DNA of 64,000 nucleotides from Pseudomonas putida (GCF_016406145.1 NZ_CP066306.1:4712001-4776000), one strand, 5' to 3'. Numbered from the stretch's first letter, positions 11,497 to 20,528 are shown. The notes: generated from the sequence alone by a model not told the origin. Numbers and translations are program-made.

Positions 11497-11611
11497 TGTA
11501 GGAGCGGCCTCGTGTCGCGAAAGGGCTGCAACGCAGCCCCAAAGGCTTATGCAGTGACCTGGCCATGGGGCCGCGCTGCGGCCCTTTCGCGACACAAGGC
11601 CGCTCCTACAG
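11497..11611. repeat. Inverted pair of REP-like elements (TGTCGCGA family)
   Basis: Two facing copies of a unit reading GTAGGAGCGGCCTTGTGTCG followed by CGAAAGGGC, one on each strand, separated by about 40 bases. They lie between gatB and the RlpA-like gene. The same unit recurs at 34555-34645 and 52701-52818. Such pairs can fold into a long cruciform and often stabilise or end transcripts. Confidence 0.8.
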
Positions 11612-11657
11612 CCACCGCGCCGCCAAGCGCGCCCAATGGCAGCACCGGAGCATCACC

Positions 11658-12032
11658 TTGCTAAAACGATCCCTCGGCACCCTGGCCCTGTTTTCCCTGT
11701 TGGCCGGCTGCGCCAGCCACGACATCGACCCCCGCGGCTATAACCAGACCGGCACCGCCTCCTATTACGGCGCCCGCCACCACGGCAAGCGCACTGCCAG
11801 CGGCGAAGCCTTCAACCAGCACGGCCTGACCGCAGCACACCGCAGCCTGCCCTTCGGCACCCGGGTGCTGGTCACCAACCTCGCCAACCAACGCAGCGTG
11901 GTGGTCCGCATCAACGACCGCGGCCCGCACACTCGCGGCCGGCTGATCGACCTGTCACGCGCTGCAGCAGAAAAAATCGGCATGATCCGTAGCGGAACGG
12001 CGCGCGTGCGGGTACAAGGTCTAAGCGACTGA
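11658..12032 (+). CDS. Small RlpA-like double-psi beta-barrel lipoprotein
   Basis: 124 residues from TTG 11658; the open frame runs back into the REP element, which is unlikely to be coding. A lipoprotein signal ends in the lipobox LLAGC at about residues 17-21. The rest is one RlpA/DPBB domain with [18 protein letters not shown] and [10 protein letters not shown]. RlpA proteins are lytic transglycosylases acting on naked glycan strands; this copy has no SPOR domain, so septal targeting by SPOR is not expected. P. putida RlpA proper is longer, so this is a paralogue or short form. The TTG start is the least certain part. Confidence 0.82.
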   Translation: MLKRSLGTLALFSLLAGCASHDIDPRGYNQTGTASYYGARHHGKRTASGEAFNQHGLTAAHRSLPFGTRVLVTNLANQRSVVVRINDRGPHTRGRLIDLSRAAAEKIGMIRSGTARVRVQGLSD

Positions 12033-12050
12033 CGCAACGGAGTTCCAACC

Positions 12051-13136
12051 ATTTTCGACCTCGCCACCCTCCCCACCTTTAGCCTCCTGCAACTGGGCAT
12101 AGCCTTGCTGTTGCTGGTGGCCGGCGCCGAACTGCTGGTGCGTGCCGCCCTTCGCCTGGCCCAGCGTGTACACGTGCGGCCGCTGATCATAGGCCTGAGC
12201 CTGGTGGCATTTGGCAGTACGGCACCACAGCTGACCGTCAGCCTGCAGGCCGCCTATCAGGGCGCGCCCGATGTCGCCGTGGGCAGCGTGATCGGCAGTA
12301 ATATCTTCAATGTTCTGGTGATTCTTGGCCTGGCTGCATTGATCATCCCGCTACGCGTCTCGCGCCAACTTGTGCGCCTGGACATTCCACTGATGATCCT
12401 CGCCAGTGCACTGGTCTACGCGCTGGCCGCCAACGGCCACCTGGGTCGGGTGGAAGGGTTGGTGCTGCTATCAGGCCTCGTGGGCTACCTGGTCATGCTC
12501 TGGCACCAGTCGCGCCACTATGCCCGCACCTACCCTGCGCCGCGTGCGCTGGCCAGCAGCGCCGGGCGCTTCTGGACTGGCACACTGCTGCAAGTGGCGT
12601 TCGGCTTCGGCCTGCTCAGCCTGGCAGGCCACTTGCTGCTGGAAGCGGCGGTCGAAGTCGCGACCGACCTGGGCTTGTCTGAACGCATCATCGGCCTGAC
12701 CGTCGTCGCGGTGTGCACGTCATTGCCCGAACTGGCTGCGGCGCTGATTGCCGCCCTGCGAGGGGAACGGGAGATCGCCGTGGGCACGGTGATCGGCAGC
12801 AACCTGTTCAATCTGCTGGCGGTGCTAGGCCTGACCGCACTGACTACCCCCGAGCCGCTGACCATATCGCCAAACGCACTGGGCTTCGACCTACCGGTGA
12901 TGCTCGGCGTCGCGGCGCTTAGCCTGCCTGTGTTCTACTCCGGCTACCGGATTACCCGGGCCGAGGGGCTGGTGTTCCTCTGCCTTTATCTGGTGTACGG
13001 GCTGCACGTGGTAGCGTTCACCACGGGCATGCCGCTGGCCGGCCGCCTGGAACGGCTGATGCTGTTCTATGTATTGCCAGTGCTCGGCCTGGTGCTGCTG
13101 TACACCACTGTGAGGGCCTGGCGGCGACAGCACTAA
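12051..13136 (+). CDS. Calcium/sodium antiporter family (CaCA, YrbG-like), apparent ATT start
   Basis: About 361 residues from ATT 12051 (IFDLATLPTFSLLQ), with GGAG 8 bases upstream. The frame is closed by the RlpA-like gene's TGA 7 codons earlier, with no ATG, GTG or TTG between; the next candidate is TTG 12105 inside the first membrane segment. Roughly ten membrane segments in two inverted halves. The second alpha-repeat is canonical (VCTSLPELAAALIA), but the first reads FGSTAPQLTVSLQAA, with Gln where family members carry the cation-binding Glu or Asp. Function as a divalent-cation exchanger is therefore less certain. The start lies 18 bases after the previous stop, so coupling is likely. 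Confidence 0.85.
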   Translation: MFDLATLPTFSLLQLGIALLLLVAGAELLVRAALRLAQRVHVRPLIIGLSLVAFGSTAPQLTVSLQAAYQGAPDVAVGSVIGSNIFNVLVILGLAALIIPLRVSRQLVRLDIPLMILASALVYALAANGHLGRVEGLVLLSGLVGYLVMLWHQSRHYARTYPAPRALASSAGRFWTGTLLQVAFGFGLLSLAGHLLLEAAVEVATDLGLSERIIGLTVVAVCTSLPELAAALIAALRGEREIAVGTVIGSNLFNLLAVLGLTALTTPEPLTISPNALGFDLPVMLGVAALSLPVFYSGYRITRAEGLVFLCLYLVYGLHVVAFTTGMPLAGRLERLMLFYVLPVLGLVLLYTTVRAWRRQH

Positions 13137-13212
13137 CGCCGGGAAAGTCGTGCCGCGGTGGAGTGCATGCCTTGGGTGGCGCGCTGCGCCATTCAAGACA
13201 TGCCCCACCAAC

Positions 13213-14568
13213 TCAAGCCTGCCTAGCTTTTTTCAACCGGAACGCCACCCAAAGCAGCGCAATCCACCCAGGTATCAGCATCACCGAAATACGAATCGGC
13301 GGGGTCAGGTACATCACCACCAGAATCAGTACGATAAATGCCAGGCACAGGTAGTTGGTGAACGGGTGCCCCCAGCTCTGGTAGAACGGCTTGATACCTG
13401 CCGCCAGCTTGGCCTTGCGGAACTTCAGGTGGGTAATGCTGATGCTCGCCCAGTTGATCACCAGCGCCGACACCGCCAGCGCCATCAGCAGGCCGAATGC
13501 CTCACCTGGCATCAGGTAGTTGATCACCACGCACATGCCCGTAGCGAAAGCCGACACGCCCAACGCAGTCAGTGGCACACCGCTGCGGCTGACCTTGAGC
13601 AGCTGGCGTGGTGCGTCGCCCTGGCTGGCCAGGCCGAACAACATGCGGCTGTTGGCGTACACGCAACTGTTGTAGACCGACAGCGCAGCTGTCAGCACCA
13701 CGATATTGAGGATGGTCGCCACCAGGTCGCTGTCCAGTTCGTGGAAGATCATCACGAACGGGCTGCCACCCTGAACGACCTTCTGCCATGGGTACAGCGA
13801 CAACAGCACCGCCAGCGCACCGATGTAGAAAATCAGGATGCGGTAAACCACCTGGTTGGTTGCCTTCGGAATGCTCTGGCGCGGGTTGTCCGCTTCGGCA
13901 GCCGTGATGCCCACCAGCTCCAGGCCACCAAAGGAGAACATGATCACCGCCAGCGCCATCACCAGCCCGGTGACGCCATTGGGGAAGAACCCGCCGTATT
14001 GCCACAGGTTGGCCACACTGGCGTCCGGGCCGCCGTGGCCACTGCTCAGCAGCCAGGCACCGAACCCGATCATGCTGACGATGGCCACCACCTTGACCAG
14101 GGCGAACCAGAACTCCATCTCGCCATAGACCTTCACCTGGGTCAGGTTGATGAGGTTGATCACCACGAAGAAGATCGCCGCCGTGGCCCAGGTGGGAAAC
14201 TCCGGCCACCAGTACTGCACGTAGATGCCCACGGCGGTGAGCTCGGCCATGCCCACGAGCACATAGACCACCCAGTAGTTCCAGCCCGAGACGAAGCCTG
14301 CGAACTCACTCCAGTACTGATGTGCGAAGTGGCTGAAACTGCCGGCTACCGGCTCTTCGACCACCATTTCGCCCAACTGGCGCATGATGAAGAAAGCCAT
14401 CAGGCCAGCGATGGCATAGCCCAGCAAAACGGAGGGGCCCGCCAGCTGGATGGTCTGGGCGATACCCAGGAACAACCCGGTACCGATGGCACCGCCCAGC
14501 GCGATCAACTGGATATGGCGATTCTTCAGCCCGCGCTGCAACCGCTCGGGCGTGCTCTGGTCTTGCAT
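13213..14568 (-). CDS. Amino-acid permease, AroP/PheP-like (APC superfamily, AAT family)
   Basis: 451 residues with about 12 membrane segments. A proton-coupled amino-acid importer of the inner membrane. Start region LKNRHIQLIALGGAIGTGLF, including the GGAIGTGLF substrate-binding loop of helix 1, and VEEPVAGSFSHFAHQY are hallmarks of the aromatic/GABA/proline-type AAT family. The exact substrate cannot be read from sequence; aromatic amino acids or a related side-chain class are the best guess. Start ATG 14568 follows AAGGAC. Convergent with the antiporter; an AEC carrier gene lies 55 bases upstream on the same strand. Confidence 0.88.
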   Translation of the reverse strand: MQDQSTPERLQRGLKNRHIQLIALGGAIGTGLFLGIAQTIQLAGPSVLLGYAIAGLMAFFIMRQLGEMVVEEPVAGSFSHFAHQYWSEFAGFVSGWNYWVVYVLVGMAELTAVGIYVQYWWPEFPTWATAAIFFVVINLINLTQVKVYGEMEFWFALVKVVAIVSMIGFGAWLLSSGHGGPDASVANLWQYGGFFPNGVTGLVMALAVIMFSFGGLELVGITAAEADNPRQSIPKATNQVVYRILIFYIGALAVLLSLYPWQKVVQGGSPFVMIFHELDSDLVATILNIVVLTAALSVYNSCVYANSRMLFGLASQGDAPRQLLKVSRSGVPLTALGVSAFATGMCVVINYLMPGEAFGLLMALAVSALVINWASISITHLKFRKAKLAAGIKPFYQSWGHPFTNYLCLAFIVLILVVMYLTPPIRISVMLIPGWIALLWVAFRLKKARQA

Positions 14569-14623
14569 GAAGTGTCCTTAAGCTCAGTGAGGCAGTGTTT
14601 TTATGATGTATGCAGTCAAGGAT

Positions 14624-15565
14624 CTAGATCCATCCGCCCCACTGCAAGATGAAAATACCAATATTGGTGGTGATCGCCGCCATTAGCGTAGTGATCACGA
14701 TGATCGAGGCCGCCAGTTCGTGGTTGCCGTTGGCTGCCCGTGCCATGACGTAACTGGCCGCCGCAGTGGGGCTGCCGATGTACAGGAACAGAATGCCCAG
14801 CTCGGCCCCGCGAAAACCGCAGAGCCAGGCACCGAGCGTGCCGAACAGCGGCAACCAGAGCATCTTCACCAGGCTGGCATCGATGGCCAACTTGCCGCTG
14901 TCGCGCAGGGCGTTAAGCGACAAGGTGCCGCCAATACAGATTAGCGCCAGCGGCAGGGTCATCTGCGCGAGGTAGTCGCCCGAGGTGAGCAACCAGTTGG
15001 GCAGGGGTACCTGGCCGTAGGCCATGGGCGTGGCCAGCAGCACGCTGATGATCAGCGGGTTGCTGAAAATGCTCTTGCAGATGCTCCACGGGTCGGATTT
15101 CAGGTCCGGGCTGTATACCGCCAGCACTATGGCTGAAAGCGAGTTGTACAGGAGGATCACCAGGCCTGCGAGCACTGCCCCCAGCGAGATACCGTAGTCC
15201 CCGTAAAGGCTGGCGGCCAGGGCCAGGCCGATCACGCCGTTGTTGCCGCGAAACGCACCCTGGGTGTAGATGCCGCGGTCGGCCAGCGGGCTGCGCCAGA
15301 TGGCCAGCCCCCAGGCCACGGCGAAGCCGACCAGGGTGGCAGCGACGAAATAGAGGATGACACCCGGTTTGATCGCCGCTGCAAGGTCGGCATGGTAGAT
15401 GCCAAGGAACAGCAGCGCAGGCATGCAGACGTTGAACACCAGTTGCGAGGCAACACGGTTGAAATTGTCGTCGATCAGATGAATGCGTTTGAGCAGCACG
15501 CCCAGGAACAGCATGGCGAAGACTGGCGCCGTGATGTTCAGCGTCTGGATAAGAAGGGCGAGCAT
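14624..15565 (-). CDS. AEC family transporter (auxin efflux carrier fold)
   Basis: 313 residues, ten predicted membrane segments. AEC proteins are secondary carriers of organic acids or amino-acid-like substrates. Features: FLGVLLKRIHLID early, GNNGVIGLALA near the middle and a conserved C-terminal half with IGSPTAAASYVMA. No neighbour reveals the substrate. AGGA precedes ATG 15565. Could be transcribed with the downstream permease gene (55-base gap). Confidence 0.9.
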   Translation of the reverse strand: MLALLIQTLNITAPVFAMLFLGVLLKRIHLIDDNFNRVASQLVFNVCMPALLFLGIYHADLAAAIKPGVILYFVAATLVGFAVAWGLAIWRSPLADRGIYTQGAFRGNNGVIGLALAASLYGDYGISLGAVLAGLVILLYNSLSAIVLAVYSPDLKSDPWSICKSIFSNPLIISVLLATPMAYGQVPLPNWLLTSGDYLAQMTLPLALICIGGTLSLNALRDSGKLAIDASLVKMLWLPLFGTLGAWLCGFRGAELGILFLYIGSPTAAASYVMARAANGNHELAASIIVITTLMAAITTNIGIFILQWGGWI

Positions 15566-15664
15566 GCGCTAGCGATCCTGAAGAGGTTGCCGTTAGGGGG
15601 CTAATGATACGCCAACAGGCCAGGAGTTGCGGGGATCAGCTGCAATATAAAGAAATTTCTGTCA

Positions 15665-15758
15665 GGCCCTATCGCCGGCAAGCCGGCTTCCACAGGTCCC
15701 CACCAAGCCTGAATACTGTGGAGCACCTGTGGGAGCCGGCTTGCCGGCGATAGGGCCG
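15665..15758. repeat. Inverted pair of REP elements (CGGCAAGCCGG family)
   Basis: Two facing copies of a roughly 33-base unit with the core GCCGGCAAGCCGGC and a TCCTACAGG- or TCCCACAGG-like tail, about 30 bases apart. This is the REP family best known in P. putida. It lies between the ends/starts of roxR (stop 15776) and the AEC gene (start 15565). Confidence 0.85.
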
Positions 15759-15775
15759 GTAACGCCAGGATAAGT

Positions 15776-16339
15776 TCAGCGCCGCACAGGCCGTTTCTGC
15801 AGCTTGCGCTGCAACGTGCGCCGGTGCATACCCAGCGCCCGCGCGGTAGCGGAGATATTACCCTCGTGCTCGCTGAGCACGCGCTGGATGTGCTCCCACT
15901 GCAAGCGATCCACCGACATGGGGTTTTCCGGCACCAGCGTGTCCAGGTCCGTATGCTCCGAGAGCAGTGCGGCCAACACATCATCGGCGTCGGCCGGTTT
16001 GCACAGGTAGTTGCACGCCCCGCGCTTGACCGCCTCGACCGCCGTGGCAATGCTTGAGTAGCCGGTGAGGATCACCACGCGCATTTCCGGGTCCAGTTCC
16101 AGCAGCTTGGGCAGCAGCACCAGGCCGGAGTCGCCCTCCATCTTCAAGTCCAGCGTGGCGTAGTCCGGCAGATCGTTCTGCGCCAGGACCAGGCCTTCCT
16201 CTGCGGAGCTGGCAGTGCTCACGCGGAAACCGCGACGGCTCATGGCACGGGCCATGACCCGCGTAAAGGTGGAATCGTCATCCACCAGCAGCAGGTGCGG
16301 CAGCTCTTCGCTTTCGACCTGGTTTTCTTCGCTCATCAT
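15776..16339 (-). CDS. roxR: Redox response regulator RoxR (RegA/PrrA/ActR family)
   Basis: 187 residues. Receiver domain (residues 14-130) with acidic pair DDD near 20-22, phospho-acceptor Asp64 in ATLDLKMEG, and Lys in CKPAD near 113. The C-terminus carries the short Fis-type HTH of this family (ISATARALGMHRRTLQRKL). In Pseudomonas RoxR controls terminal oxidases, notably the cyanide-insensitive cytochrome oxidase, in response to respiratory redox state. Its start overlaps the roxS stop by 4 bases (two adjacent ATGs, 16339 and 16336), so the pair is translationally coupled. Confidence 0.93.
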   Translation of the reverse strand: MMSEENQVESEELPHLLLVDDDSTFTRVMARAMSRRGFRVSTASSAEEGLVLAQNDLPDYATLDLKMEGDSGLVLLPKLLELDPEMRVVILTGYSSIATAVEAVKRGACNYLCKPADADDVLAALLSEHTDLDTLVPENPMSVDRLQWEHIQRVLSEHEGNISATARALGMHRRTLQRKLQKRPVRR

Positions 16340-17592
16340 TCATCTCCTCGCTTGCCATGGGGCAGGCGCAGTTCGGTCAGGGTGCCACCCTGCTCATGAC
16401 TATAGAGTTTCACCGAACCGCCCGCACGGGTCACGCTGGCTTTGCTCAAGAACAGGCCCAGGCCGAAGCCTTTGCCTTTGGTGGTAATGAAGGGTTTGCC
16501 GATTGCTTCGGCAATGGCCGGCGGCACGCCGGGGCCATGGTCGCGGATGCTGATGACGATGTCCTGGGCGTCCCAGTCCAGGCGCACCTCCAGGTCGTCA
16601 GGGCATGCATCGGCGGCATTGTTCAGCAGGTTCAGCAGCGCCTGGGTCAGGTCCGGTGGCGGGGTCAGGCGGGGCACCTGGCCGTCGCGCAGACGCTGAA
16701 AGCGGTAGCTGGCTTCCGGACGCATCAGGTGCCAACGGTTCAGCGCCTCATCTAGCCACTCGGTCACGTCCTGCTCCACCACCGCCAAGCGGCGATTGGC
16801 TTCGGCGGCACGCACCAGTTGCTGCAGGGTTTCCTTGCACAATTTGACCTGGTCCTGAAGGATCTGCAGATCCTCCTGCAACAGCGGGTCGGCGTGGTCC
16901 TGGCGCATTTCGTTGAGCAACACGCTCATGGTCGCCAGCGGCGTACCCAGTTCATGGGCGGCACCCGCGGCCTGGGTGGCCACGGCCAACAATTGTTCGT
17001 CGCGCAGGCTTTCTTCGCGCCGTTCAGAGCGCAGTTTTTCCTGCCGGCGCAGCTCTTCGGCCATGCGGGCAGCGAAGAAAGTGATCACCGCAGCCGCCAG
17101 CGCGATGCTCAACCACATGCCGTAGACCTGCATCTTGTCCCGCGCCATCGGCAGCCCCTCCAGCGGGTAGAACTGCACCAGCAAAAGGCTGTAGGCGGTC
17201 AGGGCGATACCCGAAAGGATCAGCGAGTAGAGCCAGGGCAAGGTAACGGCGGCAATGGCCAGCGGCACCAGGTAGTAGGAGACGAACGGGTTGGTCGAGC
17301 CGCCCGAGTAATAAAGCAGCGCGCTGTGGATCAGCAGGTCGCAGGCCAGCTGCAGCGCGTATTCCAGTTCGGTGACCGGCAGCGACAGGCGCAAGCGCAA
17401 CGCGGTGAAGGCGCACAGCAGGGACGACAGGGCCAGGGTCGCGGCCAGGGAAAACCAGGGCAGCGGCAGCAGTTCGGTCCAGTAGGCAACACCCACCGAG
17501 CCTGCCTGAGCGGCCAGGACCAGAACGCGAATGACAGTCAGGCGCCAGAGGTTCTGGCGGGTAGCGGACAGCGGTTGTGCAGCGGCGAGCAT
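16336..17592 (-). CDS. roxS: Redox sensor histidine kinase RoxS (RegB/PrrB family)
   Basis: 418 residues from ATG 17592, which has AGGAG five bases upstream; the frame is open back to 17688 but that extension has no good ribosome site. About six membrane segments (residues 20-175), with the quinone-site motif GGSTNPF at 97-103. The H-box is AAHELGTPLA with His213. Cys252 lies 39 residues later, where RegB carries its redox-active cysteine (40 residues after its His). ATPase motifs NLLNNAADA, DHGPGVP and GLGLFLSKA follow. Upstream partner of roxR; divergent from the SIMPL-domain gene. Confidence 0.93.
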   Translation of the reverse strand: MLAAAQPLSATRQNLWRLTVIRVLVLAAQAGSVGVAYWTELLPLPWFSLAATLALSSLLCAFTALRLRLSLPVTELEYALQLACDLLIHSALLYYSGGSTNPFVSYYLVPLAIAAVTLPWLYSLILSGIALTAYSLLLVQFYPLEGLPMARDKMQVYGMWLSIALAAAVITFFAARMAEELRRQEKLRSERREESLRDEQLLAVATQAAGAAHELGTPLATMSVLLNEMRQDHADPLLQEDLQILQDQVKLCKETLQQLVRAAEANRRLAVVEQDVTEWLDEALNRWHLMRPEASYRFQRLRDGQVPRLTPPPDLTQALLNLLNNAADACPDDLEVRLDWDAQDIVISIRDHGPGVPPAIAEAIGKPFITTKGKGFGLGLFLSKASVTRAGGSVKLYSHEQGGTLTELRLPHGKRGDE

Positions 17593-17794
17593 GAGCTCTC
17601 CTGATGAGTGCTCCAGGACAATCGGTTGGAGTATACCGAAGCCGCACGCCAAGCAGCAGCGATGCGGCAAAGCGCCACAGTTTGTCACAGGTTCATGATG
17701 GCACTTTTGAACCCACTACACTGATCCCGGTCTGATGGGCCATGCGTGGGATGGATGGCCAGAACCCACGCCTTTCATTGCCAAGGAGTATCAC

Positions 17795-18511
17795 ATGCCT
17801 AACCCTCGTCGCAGCGCTGCCCTGATCCTGTCCTGCGGCCTGCTCGCCAGCCTGCCGGCTCTGGCGGCTGATGAGCCGCGCTACAACCAGGTATCGCTGC
17901 GTGCCGAAGTCAGCAAGGAAGTGCCCCGCGACCTGATGGTCGTGACCCTTTATAGCGAAGCGCAGAACAGCGACCCGGGCAAGCTTGCCAAACAAATCAC
18001 CGAAACCATGAACAAGGCCGTGCAGCAGGCCCGCCAGGTCAAGGACGTGAAAATCACCCAGGGCAGCCGCAACAGCTACCCGGTCTACGACAGCAAGGGG
18101 CAGAAGATCACCGGCTGGCGCGAGCGTGCCGAAGTGCGCCTGGAAAGCGCCGACTTCCCGGCCCTCTCTCAACTCAGTGCCGACCTGCTGCAGGACCTTA
18201 AGATGGGCGGCATGGACTTCTCCATCGCCCCGGCCACGCGCAAGGCCAGCGAAGACGCCTTGCTCAAGGATGCGGTCAATGCCTTCAAGGCCCGCGCGCA
18301 ACTGGCAACCGAAGCCCTGGGTGGCAAGGGCTATAAAGTGGTCAGCCTGAACCTCAACAGCAGTGGCTACCCACGCCCCTATCTGCGCAGTGCGCCAATG
18401 GCCATGAAAGCCATGGGTGCCGACGAAGCAGCACCGGCGCCAGATATCGAGGCAGGCACCAGCGAAGTCAGCATGAACGCTGACGGCCTGATCGAAGTGC
18501 AGATGCCCTGA
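17795..18511 (+). CDS. SIMPL (DUF541) domain periplasmic protein
   Basis: 238 residues. Signal peptide of about 24 residues (RRSAALILSCGLLASLPALA, cut near AADEP). The remainder is a SIMPL/DUF541 domain, YNQVSLRAEVSKEVPRDLM at its start. The family is widespread in envelopes; its biochemical role is poorly known. Start ATG 17795 follows AAGGAG. It is divergently oriented from roxS, as PA4495 is from roxS in P. aeruginosa from memory, so RoxR control is possible but unproven. Confidence 0.85.
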   Translation: MPNPRRSAALILSCGLLASLPALAADEPRYNQVSLRAEVSKEVPRDLMVVTLYSEAQNSDPGKLAKQITETMNKAVQQARQVKDVKITQGSRNSYPVYDSKGQKITGWRERAEVRLESADFPALSQLSADLLQDLKMGGMDFSIAPATRKASEDALLKDAVNAFKARAQLATEALGGKGYKVVSLNLNSSGYPRPYLRSAPMAMKAMGADEAAPAPDIEAGTSEVSMNADGLIEVQMP

Positions 18512-18820
18512 TCAACGCTGGCGATTCAAGGGGCGCTTTGCGCCCCAGCAGCACAGTTATAGACATTTCCTACGCACTCAAATAGTGCTTCCTACAAATC
18601 CCCTCCCGCGAAACATCCTGCAAAAAGCCATCATTTTGCCCTCGCAAACGTTCAACTTCCTCGAAAGTTATACATATGCGACATCCATGTACGGCCGTAC
18701 TACTTTTCTGACGCCAACTATCCTTCGCAGTGTTGCATTGGGAACGCACCCTGCATAAGTATCCGCAGGTCGGCTCACGAGGCCACCTCGAATCAGAAAA
18801 ATGACAACAATGAGGCCACC
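18512..18820 (+). promoter_or_regulatory. Intergenic region: terminator-like hairpin, then dppA1 leader
   Basis: A 7-bp GC hairpin with TTT loop (18530-18546, GGGGCGC/GCGCCCC) directly follows the SIMPL gene but lacks a T run. Further on, 18689-18700 is a perfect 12-base palindrome, GTACGGCCGTAC, about 120 bases before dppA1. No convincing -35/-10 pair was found. The palindrome is a candidate operator for the dpp genes. Confidence 0.45.
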
Positions 18821-20446
18821 ATGCTCAAACACGCAGTCATTCCGTTCCTGCTCGGCGCAGGCTTGCTGACCGGCGCTCCGCTTGCCCACGCCGCGTCCAA
18901 CCTGGTGTTCTGCTCCGAAGGCAGCCCCGCCGGCTTCGACCCGGGGCAATACACCACCGGAACCGACTTCGACGCCTCGGCCGAGACCGTATTCAACCGC
19001 CTGACCCAGTTCGAACGTGGCGGCACCGCGGTCATCCCGGGCCTGGCGACCAAATGGGACGTGTCCGACGACGGCAAGACCTACACCTTCCACCTGCGCG
19101 AAGGGGTCAAGTTCCACACCACCGATTACTTCAAGCCAAGCCGCGAATTCAACGCAGACGACGTGCTGTTCACCTTCAACCGCATGCTCGACAAGAATCA
19201 CCCCTTCCGTAAGGCCTACCCCACTGAGTTCCCCTACTTCACCGACATGGGCATGGACAACAACATCGCCAAGGTGGAGAAGCTCGACGACCACACCGTC
19301 AAGTTCACACTCAACCAGGTGGACGCCGCGTTCATCCAGAACCTGGCGATGAGCTTTGCCTCCGTACAGTCGGCCGAGTACGCCGACCAGTTGCTCAAAG
19401 AGGGCAAGGCTGCAGACATCAACCAGAAACCGATCGGCACCGGCCCGTTCGTGTTCAGCAAGTACCAGAAGGACGCCCAGATCCGTTTCAAGGGCAACAA
19501 GGATTACTGGAAACCCGAGGACGTGAAGATCGACAACCTGATCTTCGCGATCACCACCGATGCCTCGGTGCGCATGCAGAAGCTGAAGAAAAATGAGTGC
19601 CAGGTGACCTTGTTCCCGCGCCCTGCCGATATCGAGCCGCTCAAGGCCAACGACAAGCTGCAGATGCCGCACCAGGCCGGTTTCAACCTGGGCTACATCG
19701 CCTACAACGTGATGGACAAGCTCAAGGGCAGTGACCAACCCAACCCGCTGGCTCAGCTGAAGGTGCGCCAGGCACTGGACATGGCCGTCGACAAGCAGAA
19801 GATCATCGAATCGGTCTACCAGGGCGCCGGCCAGCTCGCCGTCAATGCCATGCCGCCGACCCAGTGGTCCTACGACGAAAGCATCAAGGACGTGCCGTAC
19901 GACCCGGAAAAAGCCAAGCAACTGCTCAAGGAAGCCGGGATCAAGGAAGGCACCGAAATCACCCTGTGGGCCATGCCGGTGCAACGCCCGTATAACCCCA
20001 ACGCCAAGCTGATGGCCGAGATGCTGCAGGCTGACTGGAGCAAGGTCGGCATCAAGGCGAAAATCGTCAGTTACGAGTGGGGCGAGTACATCAAGCGTTC
20101 CAAAGGCGGTGAGCAAGGCGCCATGCTGATCGGCTGGAGCGGCGACAACGGTGACCCGGACAACTGGCTAGGCACCCTGTATGGCTGCGATGCCATCGAA
20201 GGCAACAACTTCTCCAAGTGGTGCTACAAGCCCTACGACGACCTGATCAAGCAGGCCAAGGCCACTTCCGACCAGGCCAAGCGCACCGAGCTGTATAAAC
20301 AGGCGCAGCATATCCTCAAAGATCAGGTACCGATCACGCCAATCGCCCACTCCACGGTCTACCAGCCGATGAGTGCCAAGGTGAAGGACTTCAAGATCAG
20401 CCCGTTCGCACTGAACGCCTTCTACGGCGTCAGTGTGGAGAAATAG
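18821..20446 (+). CDS. dppA: Dipeptide ABC transporter substrate-binding protein (DppA-like, copy 1)
   Basis: 541 residues. Signal peptide of about 24 residues ending AHA. SBP family 5 (peptide/nickel binding), acting in the periplasm to deliver peptides to DppBCDF encoded downstream. Features: LVFCSEGSPAGFD start of the mature protein, YTFHLREGVKF, FNRMLDKNHPFR, and WSGDNGDPDNWL containing the Asp that in E. coli DppA contacts the peptide amino group. Very similar throughout to copy 2 (for example NAMPPTQWSYD and MPVQRPYNPNAKLMAE are shared), so a tandem duplicate. First gene of the dpp locus. Confidence 0.93.
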   Translation: MLKHAVIPFLLGAGLLTGAPLAHAASNLVFCSEGSPAGFDPGQYTTGTDFDASAETVFNRLTQFERGGTAVIPGLATKWDVSDDGKTYTFHLREGVKFHTTDYFKPSREFNADDVLFTFNRMLDKNHPFRKAYPTEFPYFTDMGMDNNIAKVEKLDDHTVKFTLNQVDAAFIQNLAMSFASVQSAEYADQLLKEGKAADINQKPIGTGPFVFSKYQKDAQIRFKGNKDYWKPEDVKIDNLIFAITTDASVRMQKLKKNECQVTLFPRPADIEPLKANDKLQMPHQAGFNLGYIAYNVMDKLKGSDQPNPLAQLKVRQALDMAVDKQKIIESVYQGAGQLAVNAMPPTQWSYDESIKDVPYDPEKAKQLLKEAGIKEGTEITLWAMPVQRPYNPNAKLMAEMLQADWSKVGIKAKIVSYEWGEYIKRSKGGEQGAMLIGWSGDNGDPDNWLGTLYGCDAIEGNNFSKWCYKPYDDLIKQAKATSDQAKRTELYKQAQHILKDQVPITPIAHSTVYQPMSAKVKDFKISPFALNAFYGVSVEK

Positions 20447-20528
20447 CGCCGGGCACACGCACCACCCTCGCCCACTTCCACCCTTCGAACTCCCCCCGAC
20501 GCTACCCGCGCCGGGGTTGGGGGCCCTG

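Noticed and set aside
11565..11657. N-terminal extension of the RlpA-like lipoprotein
   Set aside because: The extension is translated REP-like repeat; the lipoprotein signal begins at the TTG 11658.
18530..18546. Hairpin after the SIMPL gene as a full rho-independent terminator
   Set aside because: Good stem but no T tract; kept only as terminator-like structure in the intergenic entry.
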